DNA of 64,000 nt from Shewanella algidipiscicola (GCF_003605125.1 NZ_QPQT01000007.1:184929-248928); one strand, 5' to 3'; counted from the first letter of the stretch, positions 14,767-24,181 are shown. Numbers and translations: made by a program. Notes: a model not told the origin generated them from the sequence alone.

Positions 14767-15813
14767 TTACTTGGCTTCGGTTGCGACCGCCAGTTGGTAA
14801 GGCTTGAAGCGGACTATCTCTTCGCCGGCCCATTCGTTGATAGCTAGCAGTGATTGGCGAATACAATCCAGCTCGTTTGCATCAAATACCTGTGCCGCCT
14901 TGCCGGCATCACCAAAGCCGCCGGTATTGTTGGGCACTATCCCCATGAGTTGAGGCGGTACGCGGTGCGATGCCAGCTGGTCGTCACGGCTGACGTTCTT
15001 AATACTCAAAAACTCATCATTCGCGGCAACTTCTGCCACTGGGATTAATTTGATCCCGTCCTTATTGCCACCTGGTGCATGCAAAAACAAGTTGCGGAAG
15101 TTGCCAGGGCCTTTGCTGTTTCTTAGGGATTCACGCAGCTTGGCGACATCTTTCTCGTTCACTGTTGAGTCGGTGAGGTACATGATAAATCCAGCGTGAC
15201 TACCGTTCTCATAGTACCGACGCCTAAACAGGGTCGCGCTTTCATTTAGCAGCGATGAGTTCATGCTAGCCACATAGTCGGGGATACCATAAACCTCTTG
15301 GTTTAGGTCAGGATCTTTTACATGAAAGATTGATGCTTCGGGAAACTCCATCTCCTCGTGAAAGTTAGGTACCCACCAATACTGATTAGGTTTAATGCCT
15401 ACTCGAGTATATTTAGCCGGCGAGGCTTGATACTTCAATGCTCCGCCAAGGCGGTTCCTAATGACTTGCACATAGGCATTATCAAAAACCAAATAGTCGA
15501 GCACAATGGCAGAAAAGTCATACAGGCTGAGCTTAGGATGCGGGATAAAACAACTTTTTAGAATGTTGCGCTTTACCTGAATCGCGCTGGCATGATGCAC
15601 AGAAGCACGATAAATGCGGCTAAGGCCAGTCAAAGACAGCGGCGGCTCGTAGTATTTACCGTTCGACATGGCCTCAAGATAGTCAAAAATCTCCCGTTGG
15701 CTCAGCACTGGCATAGGGTCGCCAAAGGTAAAGGTCTCAATTCGTTGCTCTTGCGGCCCTTGCTGTTGTTGCGGTTTGGCTGCCATGGTTCGAGCCTTTC
15801 TATATTTTGCCAT
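14767..15813 (-). CDS. Q: Portal protein (P2 gpQ-like)
   Basis: A 348-residue capsid portal protein, close to P2 gpQ (344). It forms the ring through which DNA is packaged and to which the tail joins. Characteristic stretches include FTFGDPMPVL at the N-terminus, YEPPLSLTGLSRIYRASVHH, FHVKDPDLNQEVYGIPDYVA and DDQLASHRVPPQLMGIVP. The start ATG overlaps the terminase stop (TAATG), so the two are translationally coupled in the leftward P-Q operon. An in-frame ATG nine codons in is an alternative. Confidence 0.95.
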   Translation of the reverse strand: MAKYRKARTMAAKPQQQQGPQEQRIETFTFGDPMPVLSQREIFDYLEAMSNGKYYEPPLSLTGLSRIYRASVHHASAIQVKRNILKSCFIPHPKLSLYDFSAIVLDYLVFDNAYVQVIRNRLGGALKYQASPAKYTRVGIKPNQYWWVPNFHEEMEFPEASIFHVKDPDLNQEVYGIPDYVASMNSSLLNESATLFRRRYYENGSHAGFIMYLTDSTVNEKDVAKLRESLRNSKGPGNFRNLFLHAPGGNKDGIKLIPVAEVAANDEFLSIKNVSRDDQLASHRVPPQLMGIVPNNTGGFGDAGKAAQVFDANELDCIRQSLLAINEWAGEEIVRFKPYQLAVATEAK

Positions 15814-17582
15814 TAGTCGTAAATCTCCAACGTCGATGTACTGGTGCCGCTGGTATCCAGTGGCTCATTGTAAAGCGCATGCATTGCCGCCCACGCGATA
15901 TCGGCGTGGCTAATTTCTTCGCTGCGAGCGGATTCATAGGTAACTTGTTTGCCGCTAGCGGTCAGGGTTTTACGGATGCTCATGAATGCCTGGGCGAGGT
16001 CGGTCCAACCTGCGTCATATTCCAAGCGGCCTTTGCTGATCACGTCATAGGCCTTGATCACCATCTGACTTTTCAGCACAGGGTTGTAGAGGAATGGCGT
16101 GACCTGCGGGAAAAACTTCTTCACCAGTTGATACACTGCCTCACCAAGGCCAGTGGTATCGATACCGATAAAGGTCACGTTGTATTTATTGCAGATATCC
16201 TGAATTGCTTTGGCCTGCGCCTCAAAGTCCATCCCGTTCCAACGGTGTTTTTCTATCACACGGAACTTACCGCCTGGCACAGCAGGCGGGCAAATCACAA
16301 TGCAGCCAGCGCTATCACCTTTGCCGCCTTTGTTCGGGTCGTAACCAATCCATACTTCACGGTGCGCGAGCGGTCTTGGTGCAAAGGGTTTGTAGTCTGT
16401 CCACACTTCCCACGAGTCAACCATGCAGCGCTGCATCATCACCATAGGGAACACCGACATAGTGTCGTCGATGAACTCGCACATCAGCAGGTTTGAATAT
16501 TCGTCAGGACTGTACTCTAAGTGCAGTGTTTCTGGGTCGAATAAGTTGCAACCTTTGCGGATAGCATCATCGACCGTGACCACTTGCCGCCATTGGCCAT
16601 CCTCACACCTGCGGCCATTTGCTAGGGCACTATGGCTCACATCAATCTCAATGCGATCGGCTTTAAGGCGGCCACGGTTAAACAATGTGCCAGTCCAAAA
16701 CGGGTAGGCGTCGTGGGTAATCGATGACGGAGTCGAAATATAGGTTTGGCGCCATTTTGCATGGATAGCCATACCAGAGGCGACCTTTCGGAACTCTTGA
16801 AACTTGTGGATCCAAAAGTACTCATCCAAATACAGGTTGCCGTGGTAAGACTGAGCCGTTCTGGCATTGGTGCCCAAAAAGTACAGAATGGCGCCATTGT
16901 GCAGCACAATTGGGTCGCCTTTAAGCTCAATACCAGTGACATCCTTTACGAACTGGATGATGTACTGCTTAAACACATGGGCCTGCGCCTTACTGGCCGA
17001 TAAAAATATTTGGTTACGGCCAGTATCTAGGGCATCAATAATGGCTTCATGGGCAAAAAAGTAAGTCGCGCCAATTTGTCTCGACTTGAGAATGTTGCGT
17101 ATACGTTGGGTTAAGCCTGCGGTGTACCATTCCTTTTGGTAGGCAAACATCGAATCTTGGAATGCCTCAATCAGCTTTTCCAAATCATCTTCGCTAACGA
17201 AGTTCTTCACCGGTTGCTTTTTAGATCCTGCATTGCGGTTTTGTACGTTCGGATTGAGGTCTGCCTCATTGCCGCCATTGTGATAGCGAGTAATACGGGC
17301 AATTCGCTCCAGCTGCCGACCGAGTAGGTCTATCTCTTTAAAATCCTTACCGTCTTTATCCTCTTTGTTGATGAGCTGCAGCATGCGCATCTCAAGCGCA
17401 GAGTCCACCCTGTCAATGGGTTTGGCATCTTCCCAAGCGTCACGTTTTTTCCAACTCGATACCGTACTCTCAGGCAATTGCAGGTGCTGGCTAATTTCTC
17501 GGACGTGCCAACCTTGCCAAAAAAGATTTTTAGCATATTGGCGTTGATTCTTATCTGTAGAGGTTTGGGGATTCAGTTTCAT
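15813..17582 (-). CDS. P: Terminase large subunit, ATPase (P2 gpP-like)
   Basis: A 589-residue terminase (P2 gpP is 590). An N-terminal helix-turn-helix (residues 20-55) for DNA is followed by the ATPase domain with a KSRQIGATYFFAHE Walker A-like loop and NLYLDEYFW Walker B, then an RNase-H-like nuclease domain with acidic motifs GYDPNKGGKGDSAG, FIGIDTTGLG and HADIAWAAMHAL. It cuts concatemeric or circular DNA at cos with the M-type subunit and packages it through the portal. It is divergent from the capsid operon across about 150 bases that must hold both late promoters. Confidence 0.96.
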   Translation of the reverse strand: MKLNPQTSTDKNQRQYAKNLFWQGWHVREISQHLQLPESTVSSWKKRDAWEDAKPIDRVDSALEMRMLQLINKEDKDGKDFKEIDLLGRQLERIARITRYHNGGNEADLNPNVQNRNAGSKKQPVKNFVSEDDLEKLIEAFQDSMFAYQKEWYTAGLTQRIRNILKSRQIGATYFFAHEAIIDALDTGRNQIFLSASKAQAHVFKQYIIQFVKDVTGIELKGDPIVLHNGAILYFLGTNARTAQSYHGNLYLDEYFWIHKFQEFRKVASGMAIHAKWRQTYISTPSSITHDAYPFWTGTLFNRGRLKADRIEIDVSHSALANGRRCEDGQWRQVVTVDDAIRKGCNLFDPETLHLEYSPDEYSNLLMCEFIDDTMSVFPMVMMQRCMVDSWEVWTDYKPFAPRPLAHREVWIGYDPNKGGKGDSAGCIVICPPAVPGGKFRVIEKHRWNGMDFEAQAKAIQDICNKYNVTFIGIDTTGLGEAVYQLVKKFFPQVTPFLYNPVLKSQMVIKAYDVISKGRLEYDAGWTDLAQAFMSIRKTLTASGKQVTYESARSEEISHADIAWAAMHALYNEPLDTSGTSTSTLEIYD

Positions 17583-17734
17583 GGCGCCAGTGTAAATAGC
17601 CTAATAACTAAAACCCTGTTGTTTAAGCGGTATCGGTTTCCTTATACCGCCCGAAGCCCTTGCTCATCATCGCCTTGCTCTTGACCATACAGGCAGCAGT
17701 TAACAGACCTAATTCAACCCCAAAGGGCGACAAA

Positions 17735-18544
17735 ATGGCTAAGAAATCGAAATTTTTCCGTGTATTTACTGAAGGACATACAACCGACGGACGAGTCGTT
17801 GAGCGTCAGTGGATCACCGATATTGTAGAAACCTATAACACGGCAAAGTATGGCGCCCGTATTTGGCTTGAGCATATTCGCGGTATTACCCCCGACAGCG
17901 CATTTAAAGCCTATGGCGATGTGACTGCGGTAAAGGCTGAAGAAGTCGATGGCAAATTAACCCTGTTTGCGCAAATCGAGCCAACAGACGAACTGATCGC
18001 CATGAACCAGAAAAAGCAGAAAGTGTATACCAGTGTTGAGATTGATCCCGACTTTGCCAAAACGGGCAAATGCTATCTATCAGGTTTGGCAGTAACCGAT
18101 TCCCCCGCATCCCTTGGCACTGAAATGCTGGCGTTCTCCGCAACCTGCAAAGACAACCCGCTTAACTCGCGTAAGCAACGCCCCGAAAACCTATTTACTT
18201 CTGCAGTGGAAGTGGATTTTGAATTTGAAGAGGTCAGCGACGAGCCCGGGCTATTTGCCAAGGTTAAAGCGCTGTTAGGTAAAAACAAGGCAGAAGCAAA
18301 AACCGACTTTGCCGATGTGCATCAGGCCGTTGAAGAAATAGCCCAAGCCGTTGCTGATGCTGAAATGCAATTTGGTGCAAAAGTCAGCAAAGGCATGGAA
18401 GATTTGACCAAGTTGCAAACGGATTTTAATGAGCTCAGCACGCAATTCAATGCACTCAAGGGCCAGCTTGAAAAAGAAGAGCCAACAGGCCAACGACGTT
18501 CACCCGCAACCGGTGGCGACACCAATATTAAAACCGATTGCTAA
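17735..18544 (+). CDS. O: Capsid scaffolding protein and protease (P2 gpO-like)
   Basis: A 269-residue scaffold with an N-terminal serine protease. The start MAKKSKFFRVFTEG matches gpO; the longer frame from 17660 is not supported. The triad mapped in P2 corresponds here to Asp18, His47 (WLEHIRGI) and Ser100 (KVYTSVEI), all present. The C-terminal third is coiled-coil scaffold (about residues 205-250), ending in the RRSPATGGD motif typical of gpO. First gene of the rightward head operon O-N-M-L-X. Confidence 0.95.
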   Translation: MAKKSKFFRVFTEGHTTDGRVVERQWITDIVETYNTAKYGARIWLEHIRGITPDSAFKAYGDVTAVKAEEVDGKLTLFAQIEPTDELIAMNQKKQKVYTSVEIDPDFAKTGKCYLSGLAVTDSPASLGTEMLAFSATCKDNPLNSRKQRPENLFTSAVEVDFEFEEVSDEPGLFAKVKALLGKNKAEAKTDFADVHQAVEEIAQAVADAEMQFGAKVSKGMEDLTKLQTDFNELSTQFNALKGQLEKEEPTGQRRSPATGGDTNIKTDC

Positions 18545-18553
18545 GGAGCAAAC

Positions 18554-19558
18554 ATGCGCAATACCACCCGTACACTTTTTAACGGTTATCTAGGCCAAGT
18601 TGCCACGCTCAATGGCGTAGAAACAGCAACGGCCAAATTTACCGTTGAACCAACAGTCCAGCAGACGCTAGAAACGCGAATGCAAGAAAGCTCGCAATTC
18701 TTGGGGATGATTAACGTTGTACCTGTCACCGAAAAGTCAGGCGAAAAGTTAGGCCTTGGCATTAACGGTACGATTGCTGGCACGACCGATACGACTCAAA
18801 GCGATCGCCAAGCCATTGACCCAACCGATTTAGATGCGCTGGGTTATGACTGTACACAAACCAACTTCGATACGGCGCTTCGCTACGCCAAGATTGATAT
18901 GTGGGCCAAGTTCCCTGATTTTCAGGCGCGCATCCGTGATGCCATTCTGAAACAGCAAGCACTCGACCGCATCATGATCGGCTTTAATGGTACCAGTCGC
19001 GCGGCAACCTCTAACCGCGCAAATAATCCATTACTGCAAGATGTAAACATCGGTTGGCTTAAAAAAATTCGCCAGCATGCACCGCAGCGCCATATGGCAG
19101 AAGTGGTTGAAGGCTCCGGTAAAATTGTTATCGGCACCGATTACGCCAACCTCGATGCTTTGGTATTCGACATGGTTAACAACATGATTGATCCATGGCA
19201 TCAAGACGATACTGAGCTGGTTGTGATTTGTGGCCGTAAATTGCTGGCTGATAAGTACTTCCCGATTATCAACAAAGACAACGTCCCCACGGAAACCATG
19301 GCCGCTGACATGATTATCAGCCAAAAGCGCATTGGCGGATTAGGTGCCGTGCGTGTGCCGCATTTCCCTGCTAACGCCTTGCTGGTCACGCGCCTAGATA
19401 ACTTAAGCCTGTACTGGCAAGAAGGCGCTCGCCGTCGCAGTGTGATCGATAACCCTAAACGCGACCAAATTGAAAACTACGAATCATCAAACGATGCCTA
19501 TGTAGTTGAAGATTACGGCTGCACAGCGTTTGCCGAAAACATTGAGATGGGAGCATAG
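18554..19558 (+). CDS. N: Major capsid protein (P2 gpN-like)
   Basis: A 334-residue major head protein. Family stretches include NTTRTLFNGYLGQVATLNGV at the N-terminus (normally removed by the O protease), TDTTQSDRQAIDPTDLDALGYDC and RIGGLGAVRVPHFPANALLVTRLDNLSLYWQ. Slightly shorter than P2 gpN (357). It starts nine bases after O with AAGGAG upstream and is followed at once by M. Confidence 0.95.
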   Translation: MRNTTRTLFNGYLGQVATLNGVETATAKFTVEPTVQQTLETRMQESSQFLGMINVVPVTEKSGEKLGLGINGTIAGTTDTTQSDRQAIDPTDLDALGYDCTQTNFDTALRYAKIDMWAKFPDFQARIRDAILKQQALDRIMIGFNGTSRAATSNRANNPLLQDVNIGWLKKIRQHAPQRHMAEVVEGSGKIVIGTDYANLDALVFDMVNNMIDPWHQDDTELVVICGRKLLADKYFPIINKDNVPTETMAADMIISQKRIGGLGAVRVPHFPANALLVTRLDNLSLYWQEGARRRSVIDNPKRDQIENYESSNDAYVVEDYGCTAFAENIEMGA

Positions 19559-19560
19559 CC

Positions 19561-20265
19561 ATGACATCACCCGCCCATAAACGCTTTCATGGCGTGTTAG
19601 CCGCAGCGCGGGGAACGGATTCCCCCTTAAGCGCTCGCTCCGAAAACACCTACGAACTCATGCTTATGCAGCTTACCGAGCATCGCCGCATCTTAAAAAC
19701 AGTGCAGGCGCTCGCACGTAAGCAGCAGGCCAAATCGCAGTTCTTGCCTGAATACGATGCCTATATTGATGGCACCATTAAGGGCGATAGTGGCGTGCAG
19801 GATGAAGTGTTCGTGACTGTGCTGCTGTGGCATATCGATGTCGGCAATATCGACCGCGCGATTGAACTAGCTGCATATGCGCTTAAGCATGATCTGGTTA
19901 TGCCAGACCGCTTTGAGCGCAATCTGGCTTGTACCATTGCCGAAGAAGTTGCCGAAACCGCCGCGCGCGTGATTGAAACCGAAACACCGATAGCCAGTTC
20001 GCAGCTAAACGCTGTGCTTGAGCTTACGGCCGAGAGCGACATGTACGACGAAGCGCGCGCTAAGCTGCTGCGTCAAATGGGGCAAGCATTTGAAGCGGAA
20101 GGCGAGTTAACCGCTGCGCTCGACGCCTATCAAAAAGCATTAGCCCTAAACGATAAAGTGGGTGTGAAGAAGTTTATCGAGAAAGTCACTCGTGATCTTA
20201 AGAACGCCGACAAACAAACAACCGAAAGCACTGAGCCCTCTGAATCACAAGGCAGTGCTGGTTAA
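19561..20265 (+). CDS. M: Terminase small subunit, endonuclease (P2 gpM-like)
   Basis: A 234-residue protein of the P2 gpM family, which binds and cuts cos together with P. Diagnostic features are SPAHKRFHGVLAA at the N-terminus, QFLPEYDAYIDG and VFVTVLLWHIDVGNIDRAIELA. The C-terminus carries helical repeats (LTAALDAYQKALALNDKVGVKK) and an acidic Ser/Thr-rich tail. It starts two bases after the N stop. Confidence 0.93.
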   Translation: MTSPAHKRFHGVLAAARGTDSPLSARSENTYELMLMQLTEHRRILKTVQALARKQQAKSQFLPEYDAYIDGTIKGDSGVQDEVFVTVLLWHIDVGNIDRAIELAAYALKHDLVMPDRFERNLACTIAEEVAETAARVIETETPIASSQLNAVLELTAESDMYDEARAKLLRQMGQAFEAEGELTAALDAYQKALALNDKVGVKKFIEKVTRDLKNADKQTTESTEPSESQGSAG

Positions 20266-20366
20266 CCGAGCGACCCTCGCAACCCGTGCGGCGCTGGCCA
20301 AGTAGCGTTATCCAATTTCACTACTTAAGCCAGCCCACCGCACAACCTAGCCGCAAGCAGGTAAAC

Positions 20367-20828
20367 ATGAGTTTTATCGCCCCAGCCACTAGCGCAGCAC
20401 CAAGCACGATTACCAACAGCCCGTTTTGGCCTGATTTTCAGTTAGCGACATTGCGCGATGCCATGCGCCTTGATGGCACAGTGACAAACGCACGACTTGA
20501 GCACGCAGTCATCAATGCAGCACTGCAGACAAACAGTGATCTCAAGGATTGGCGTATCGGGCAGCAAATCTTGGGCTTTGACGGTTTAGAACAGGTGCCA
20601 GCCGAGCAAATCAACGGCCAGAGCATCTATTTGCAATTGTATTTACGCGCGGTGTACTGCCTCACCAAAGCCAATCTTATTGAGCGTTATAGCGATTTTG
20701 AGAGCACGGCCAAGGGGCTAAAGGCGGGTGAAGTGCTCGGCGATAGCGTTGACGATCTTCGCCGTGATGCACGCTTTGCTATTCGCGACATCTTAGGCGA
20801 AAGCCATGTCACGGTGGAACTCATTTAA
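20367..20828 (+). CDS. L: Head completion/stabilisation protein (P2 gpL-like)
   Basis: A 153-residue head completion protein. The start MSFIAPA at 20367 is taken as the real one; an upstream extension to 20286 has no ribosome binding site and an unlike sequence. Family features are NSPFWPDFQLATLRDAMRLDGTV and YLRAVYCLTKANLIERYSDFEST. The stop overlaps the start of X. Confidence 0.92.
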   Translation: MSFIAPATSAAPSTITNSPFWPDFQLATLRDAMRLDGTVTNARLEHAVINAALQTNSDLKDWRIGQQILGFDGLEQVPAEQINGQSIYLQLYLRAVYCLTKANLIERYSDFESTAKGLKAGEVLGDSVDDLRRDARFAIRDILGESHVTVELI

Positions 20829-21046
20829 TGAGTAGCTTGCAGGCAGTGCGCAGCATCGAGGGCGATACAGTCGATAAGATTTGTTATCGATACCTTGGGG
20901 TAACGGCGGAGATCACTGAGCAAGTGCTAGACGCTAACCCGCAGCTTGCTGCCATTGGCCCTATATTGCCAAACGGTACGCTGGTACTTCTTCCTGTGCA
21001 GGTGGCCGCGCCGACACAGCCAAACTTTATTCAACTATGGGATTAA
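20828..21046 (+). CDS. X: Tail protein X (LysM-like)
   Basis: A 72-residue tail protein with a LysM-like fold signature: EGDTVDKICYRYLGVT at the front, VLDANPQLAAIGPILPNGTLVLLP at the end. Coupled to L by TAATG and to the following holin-like gene in the same way. The P2 homologue is essential for tail formation. Confidence 0.93.
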   Translation: MSSLQAVRSIEGDTVDKICYRYLGVTAEITEQVLDANPQLAAIGPILPNGTLVLLPVQVAAPTQPNFIQLWD

Positions 21047-21426
21047 TGATGAGCGAGCCAATTTCAGCGACATCAGCCACATCAGCAGTCGTCACCGCCA
21101 GCGTGCTGACATTAGTGCCAGGGGCTGAACCTGCAGTCATGATCGGCGCGTTTACCGGTGCAGTGTTGTTCATTATTTCGAATGACGCCGCGGGGAATTA
21201 CCAGCGTATCGGACTGTTTATTGTGTCATTTTTGGGCGGCGTACTGTGCGCCAATTGGGCAGCCAATGCCTTGAGTGCATTACTGCCAGATGCCTTGCAG
21301 GTTAATGTGGGTATGGCGGCACTCATTTCATCCGCCTGTGTTGTGCGCATGCTGCAGTATTTTATGAAACTCACCAATAACCCAGAAAGTTGGCTTAATG
21401 CCCTGCGCGGGCTTAAGGGGAAATGA
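21046..21426 (+). CDS. Putative holin (HP1-type)
   Basis: A 126-residue protein with three or four hydrophobic segments (near 13-25, 33-48, 60-80 and 90-105) and a polar C-terminus, lying at the holin position in front of the endolysin. It resembles the HP1-type holin family. The start overlaps the X stop (TAATG); the next codon is also ATG. Holins open the inner membrane at the end of infection. The neighbouring gene is a second candidate, so the pair may act as holin and antiholin. Confidence 0.75.
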   Translation: MMSEPISATSATSAVVTASVLTLVPGAEPAVMIGAFTGAVLFIISNDAAGNYQRIGLFIVSFLGGVLCANWAANALSALLPDALQVNVGMAALISSACVVRMLQYFMKLTNNPESWLNALRGLKGK

Positions 21427-21746
21427 TGCTAATCATTAATGCCGTTATTTGTAGCTTAATTGTGTTGCGCCTGGCTTTGTTCGTACGAACAGGGCGGCAT
21501 CGCATATTCATCAGTATTTGTGCTTACTTGATCACTGTTGCCGCAGGTATTGAGGTCATCCACACAGTGTATGGCATCGCCACAGTGCCGAGTTATGCGG
21601 AGGTATTTCTAAAAGCCACGCTCTGCATTGCCATTTTCCAAACGCGGGGCAATGTTGCGCATCTTCTGCAACCAAACTCGAAAAAAGTTGGTAGCAGGCT
21701 AGTGCGCATTCCCCGTGCACAAACATTAAAAACCAAACATAGGTAA
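21423..21746 (+). CDS. Putative 3-TM phage holin or antiholin
   Basis: A 107-residue protein with three hydrophobic segments (about 2-18, 28-45 and 58-73) and a basic tail (KKVGSRLVRIPRAQTLKTKHR), like the Phage_holin_3 group. It overlaps the previous gene by four bases and ends six bases before the endolysin. Which of the two membrane proteins is the pore-former cannot be told from sequence. Confidence 0.75.
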   Translation: MMLIINAVICSLIVLRLALFVRTGRHRIFISICAYLITVAAGIEVIHTVYGIATVPSYAEVFLKATLCIAIFQTRGNVAHLLQPNSKKVGSRLVRIPRAQTLKTKHR

Positions 21747-21751
21747 TCGAG

Positions 21752-22576
21752 ATGACTCTAAGAAAAGGCAGCAATGGCACGGCAGTGCGTGATTTACAAC
21801 AACGGCTCAATGCCGCTGGTGCGTCATTAACGGTAGATGGTTGGTTTGGTGATGCAACCCAAAAGGCCATCGCGCAATTTCAAGATAAGCATGACTTACC
21901 GAGAACCGGCTACGCTGGCGTAAGAACGTTAGCGCTCCTCGCTGGAGAAAGCCGTAACAAGTTCATTCAAAGCTCACAATTATTGGCAGCAGCTAGCCTG
22001 CTTGGCGTCTCGTTTTCTGCAATGGCCAGCGTGGCAGAAGTGGAATCCAACGGCTTTGGTTTTTTTGCCTGTGGTAGACCAAGTATTTTATTTGAACGGC
22101 ATGTATTTTATCGTGAAGTGTTGGAGCAAGATGCAGCAGCAGCGGCAGAGCTGGCAACGAAGTACCCGAATATTTGCAACCCAGCCCGTGGCGGTTATAC
22201 CGGCGGCAGTGGTGAGTACCAGCGTTTTGCGATTGCGTACCAGTTTAATCCAGAGGCGGCGATTTGTGCCTGTAGTTGGGGCATGTTTCAGATAATGGGC
22301 TTTCATTGGCAAGCCTTGGGCTATCCATCGCCGCAGGCCTTCAAGCAAGCCATGGACATGTCAGAGGGTGAACAGCTCAATGCCTTGGTTAAGTTTATCG
22401 AAGCAGATCCTGTGTTGCATAAGGCACTCAAAGCGCGTAAGTGGGCAGAGTTTGCCAAGCGCTACAATGGCCCCGCCTATAAAGAAAATGACTACGACAT
22501 TAAATTAGCGCGCAAGTATCAGCAGTTTACTGCCGCGAGCAAGTCGCAAGGCGCTGAAAATGTTGTCGCTGCTTAG
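21752..22576 (+). CDS. Endolysin: N-acetylmuramidase with peptidoglycan-binding domain
   Basis: A 274-residue cell-wall hydrolase. Residues 1-62 form a PG_binding_1 domain (GSNGTAVRDLQQRLNAAG...VDGWFGDATQKAIAQFQ); residues 75-265 form an N-acetylmuramidase of the DUF3380 type with SVAEVESNGFGFF (probable catalytic Glu), PSILFERHVFYR and CSWGMFQIMGFHWQALGY. No signal peptide, so export depends on the holin. The C-terminus overlaps the Rz-like gene by 17 bases. Confidence 0.93.
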   Translation: MTLRKGSNGTAVRDLQQRLNAAGASLTVDGWFGDATQKAIAQFQDKHDLPRTGYAGVRTLALLAGESRNKFIQSSQLLAAASLLGVSFSAMASVAEVESNGFGFFACGRPSILFERHVFYREVLEQDAAAAAELATKYPNICNPARGGYTGGSGEYQRFAIAYQFNPEAAICACSWGMFQIMGFHWQALGYPSPQAFKQAMDMSEGEQLNALVKFIEADPVLHKALKARKWAEFAKRYNGPAYKENDYDIKLARKYQQFTAASKSQGAENVVAA

Positions 22577-23030
22577 CCGGTTTATCCAGCCATTTGCAGG
22601 CTATTTAATTGTCGCCGCCATCGGGATTGCGTTCACTATGGCAGGCGTGATTTATCTGCAGCAAGAGCGGCTTAGTCAGTTGCAGCAGACGCAGGGCGTA
22701 ATGCTGCAATCGCTGACTCAAACGTCGCAGTCTTATTTTGACTTAAAGCAGATATCGGCAGAAAACCAGCAGGCGCAGGCGCTTTTACGTGAGCAACTTG
22801 CCAGTGTAAATAACACTAGTCGGTTCAGAAGAACCAAAATCGAGGAGTTAAAACGTGAACTTAGCGATGTTAAAGCCTGGGCTGATACTGTCCTGCCTGA
22901 TGCTATTAGCCGGTTGCACCAGCGCCCCGCCATTAGTGGCAGTGCAGAGTACCGTCGTTGGTTGTCCACTCGTGATCCCTTGCCTGTTGCCGGCGAGCAA
23001 CCCAATAAGCAATCAAGGGATAAGCAGTGA
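22560..23030 (+). CDS. Rz-like inner-membrane spanin
   Basis: A 156-residue protein with one N-terminal membrane segment (about residues 12-31) and a long periplasmic coiled coil (32-110), the layout of an i-spanin (Rz/LysB). An outer-membrane lipoprotein gene is nested in a different frame inside its 3' half, as is usual for Rz/Rz1. The pair fuses inner and outer membranes at lysis. Confidence 0.88.
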   Translation: MLSLLSRFIQPFAGYLIVAAIGIAFTMAGVIYLQQERLSQLQQTQGVMLQSLTQTSQSYFDLKQISAENQQAQALLREQLASVNNTSRFRRTKIEELKRELSDVKAWADTVLPDAISRLHQRPAISGSAEYRRWLSTRDPLPVAGEQPNKQSRDKQ

Positions 23031-23175
23031 GCTAGATACCTGCGAAACGGCTTGGCATGACTGCGCCGCACAAATCGATATGATTATCGAGTGCCAAACT
23101 AAACAAGAAGCTAAACAGAAAGTTAAGCAGCAAGCTAAAGCCTTAAGCCAAGCGGAAGGTCATCACCATGAATAA
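22855..23175 (+). CDS. Rz1-like outer-membrane lipoprotein spanin
   Basis: A 106-residue lipoprotein from GTG 22855 (GAGGAG ten bases upstream). Its signal ends in the lipobox LLAGC, and the mature start is Pro-rich (TSAPPLVAV). The C-terminal part is helical and charged (KQEAKQKVKQQAKALSQAE). It starts inside the Rz-like gene in another frame and runs past its end, an overlapped rather than fully embedded Rz1. Confidence 0.88.
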   Translation: MNLAMLKPGLILSCLMLLAGCTSAPPLVAVQSTVVGCPLVIPCLLPASNPISNQGISSELDTCETAWHDCAAQIDMIIECQTKQEAKQKVKQQAKALSQAEGHHHE

Positions 23176-23641
23176 GCCGGCGCAGCTGCGTGAGCTGTTA
23201 TCTAGCCACGTTCCCCACTTACAACAAAACCCTGATTGCCTGCACGTATTCATCGAGAACGGCAACATCATCGCCACCGGTGCGGGGCAAAACCTGAGTT
23301 TTGAGTATCAATTCAACTGCGTATTAATCGTGACGGACTACGCCGCCCATGCTGATACGCTTATCGTGCCTATTTTAGGTTGGCTGGCCACACAGCAACC
23401 AGAGCTGTTATTGAATCCAGACAAGCGCGAGACAGGTTTTAAGTTCAAAGCCGAAATCATTAATCACACCACTGCCGACATCGAAATTGTGCTGGCATTA
23501 ACAGAGCGAGTAAAAGTTGTTGCGGGTGAGGGGATGCAGCTTGAAGTGACACACTTACCAGAGCCCGTTTTCAATGACGAAGCGATTGATTGGACGCTTT
23601 ACACCAATGGGATTGAAGTACCATGGCCACCGACGATTTAA
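23168..23641 (+). CDS. R: Tail completion protein R (P2 gpR-like)
   Basis: A 157-residue tail protein with MNKPAQLRELLSSHVPHL at the N-terminus and QFNCVLIVTDYAAHADTLIVPILGWLATQQPELL, the gpR signature. It overlaps the Rz1-like gene by eight bases and the S gene by 19 bases. Confidence 0.93.
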   Translation: MNKPAQLRELLSSHVPHLQQNPDCLHVFIENGNIIATGAGQNLSFEYQFNCVLIVTDYAAHADTLIVPILGWLATQQPELLLNPDKRETGFKFKAEIINHTTADIEIVLALTERVKVVAGEGMQLEVTHLPEPVFNDEAIDWTLYTNGIEVPWPPTI

Positions 23642-24087
23642 CCCAGTTAAATGAACTGTTTGACGGGCTAATACAACAATTATCCCCTGCCGCGCGTAAG
23701 CAATTAAGCCGCGATATTTCAAGACGCTTACGAGCAAGCCAGGCGCAGCGGATTAAACAAAACAAAGCACCAGATGGCAGCGCATTTGAGGCGAGAAAGC
23801 CGCAGCCTATATGGGCGAAAAGGCTTGGGGCTATTAAAAAGAAGCTGATGTTTCAGAAAATCATCAGGCAAAAATACTTAAAACCTGAGTATTCAGCATT
23901 AGCAGCCAGTGTTGGGTTTACGGGGTTTATTTCCCGCGTAGCGACCGAGCATCAATACGGGCTTAGGGGAAGGATAAACGAGCGGATATCGGCACAATAC
24001 CCGCAGCGTGAGTTGTTGGGGTTCACGGTTGAAGAGCAGGACATGATAGAAGAGGCTATTGTTAGGCATTTAGCGACGATGGTCTAA
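23623..24087 (+). CDS. S: Tail completion/virion morphogenesis protein S (P2 gpS-like)
   Basis: A 154-residue gpS-type protein. Features are DLTQLNELFDGLIQQLSPAARKQLSRDISRRLR, the basic SQAQRIKQNKAPDG segment and the C-terminal YPQRELLGFTVEEQDMIEEAIVRHL. In P2-type phages V follows S closely; here 1.4 kb of accessory DNA separates them. Confidence 0.93.
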   Translation: MATDDLTQLNELFDGLIQQLSPAARKQLSRDISRRLRASQAQRIKQNKAPDGSAFEARKPQPIWAKRLGAIKKKLMFQKIIRQKYLKPEYSALAASVGFTGFISRVATEHQYGLRGRINERISAQYPQRELLGFTVEEQDMIEEAIVRHLATMV

Positions 24088-24131
24088 ATCTCTCCACCAA
24101 CTAATATCTCAAACAGCTTTTGGACATTTTC

Positions 24132-24149
24132 GAGTTAAAGCCTTAACTC
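24132..24149. terminator. Hairpin after gene S
   Basis: A perfect 7-bp stem GAGTTAA/TTAACTC with a four-base loop 45 bases after the S stop. There is no T-run behind it, so terminator function is uncertain. Confidence 0.35.
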
Positions 24150-24181
24150 TAACCTGTCAGTTTCGGATAAAAATTTCTATG

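Noticed and set aside
15807..16496. 229-codon ORF on the plus strand
   Set aside because: Antisense to the terminase gene, no family features; a shadow of a strongly coding minus-strand frame.
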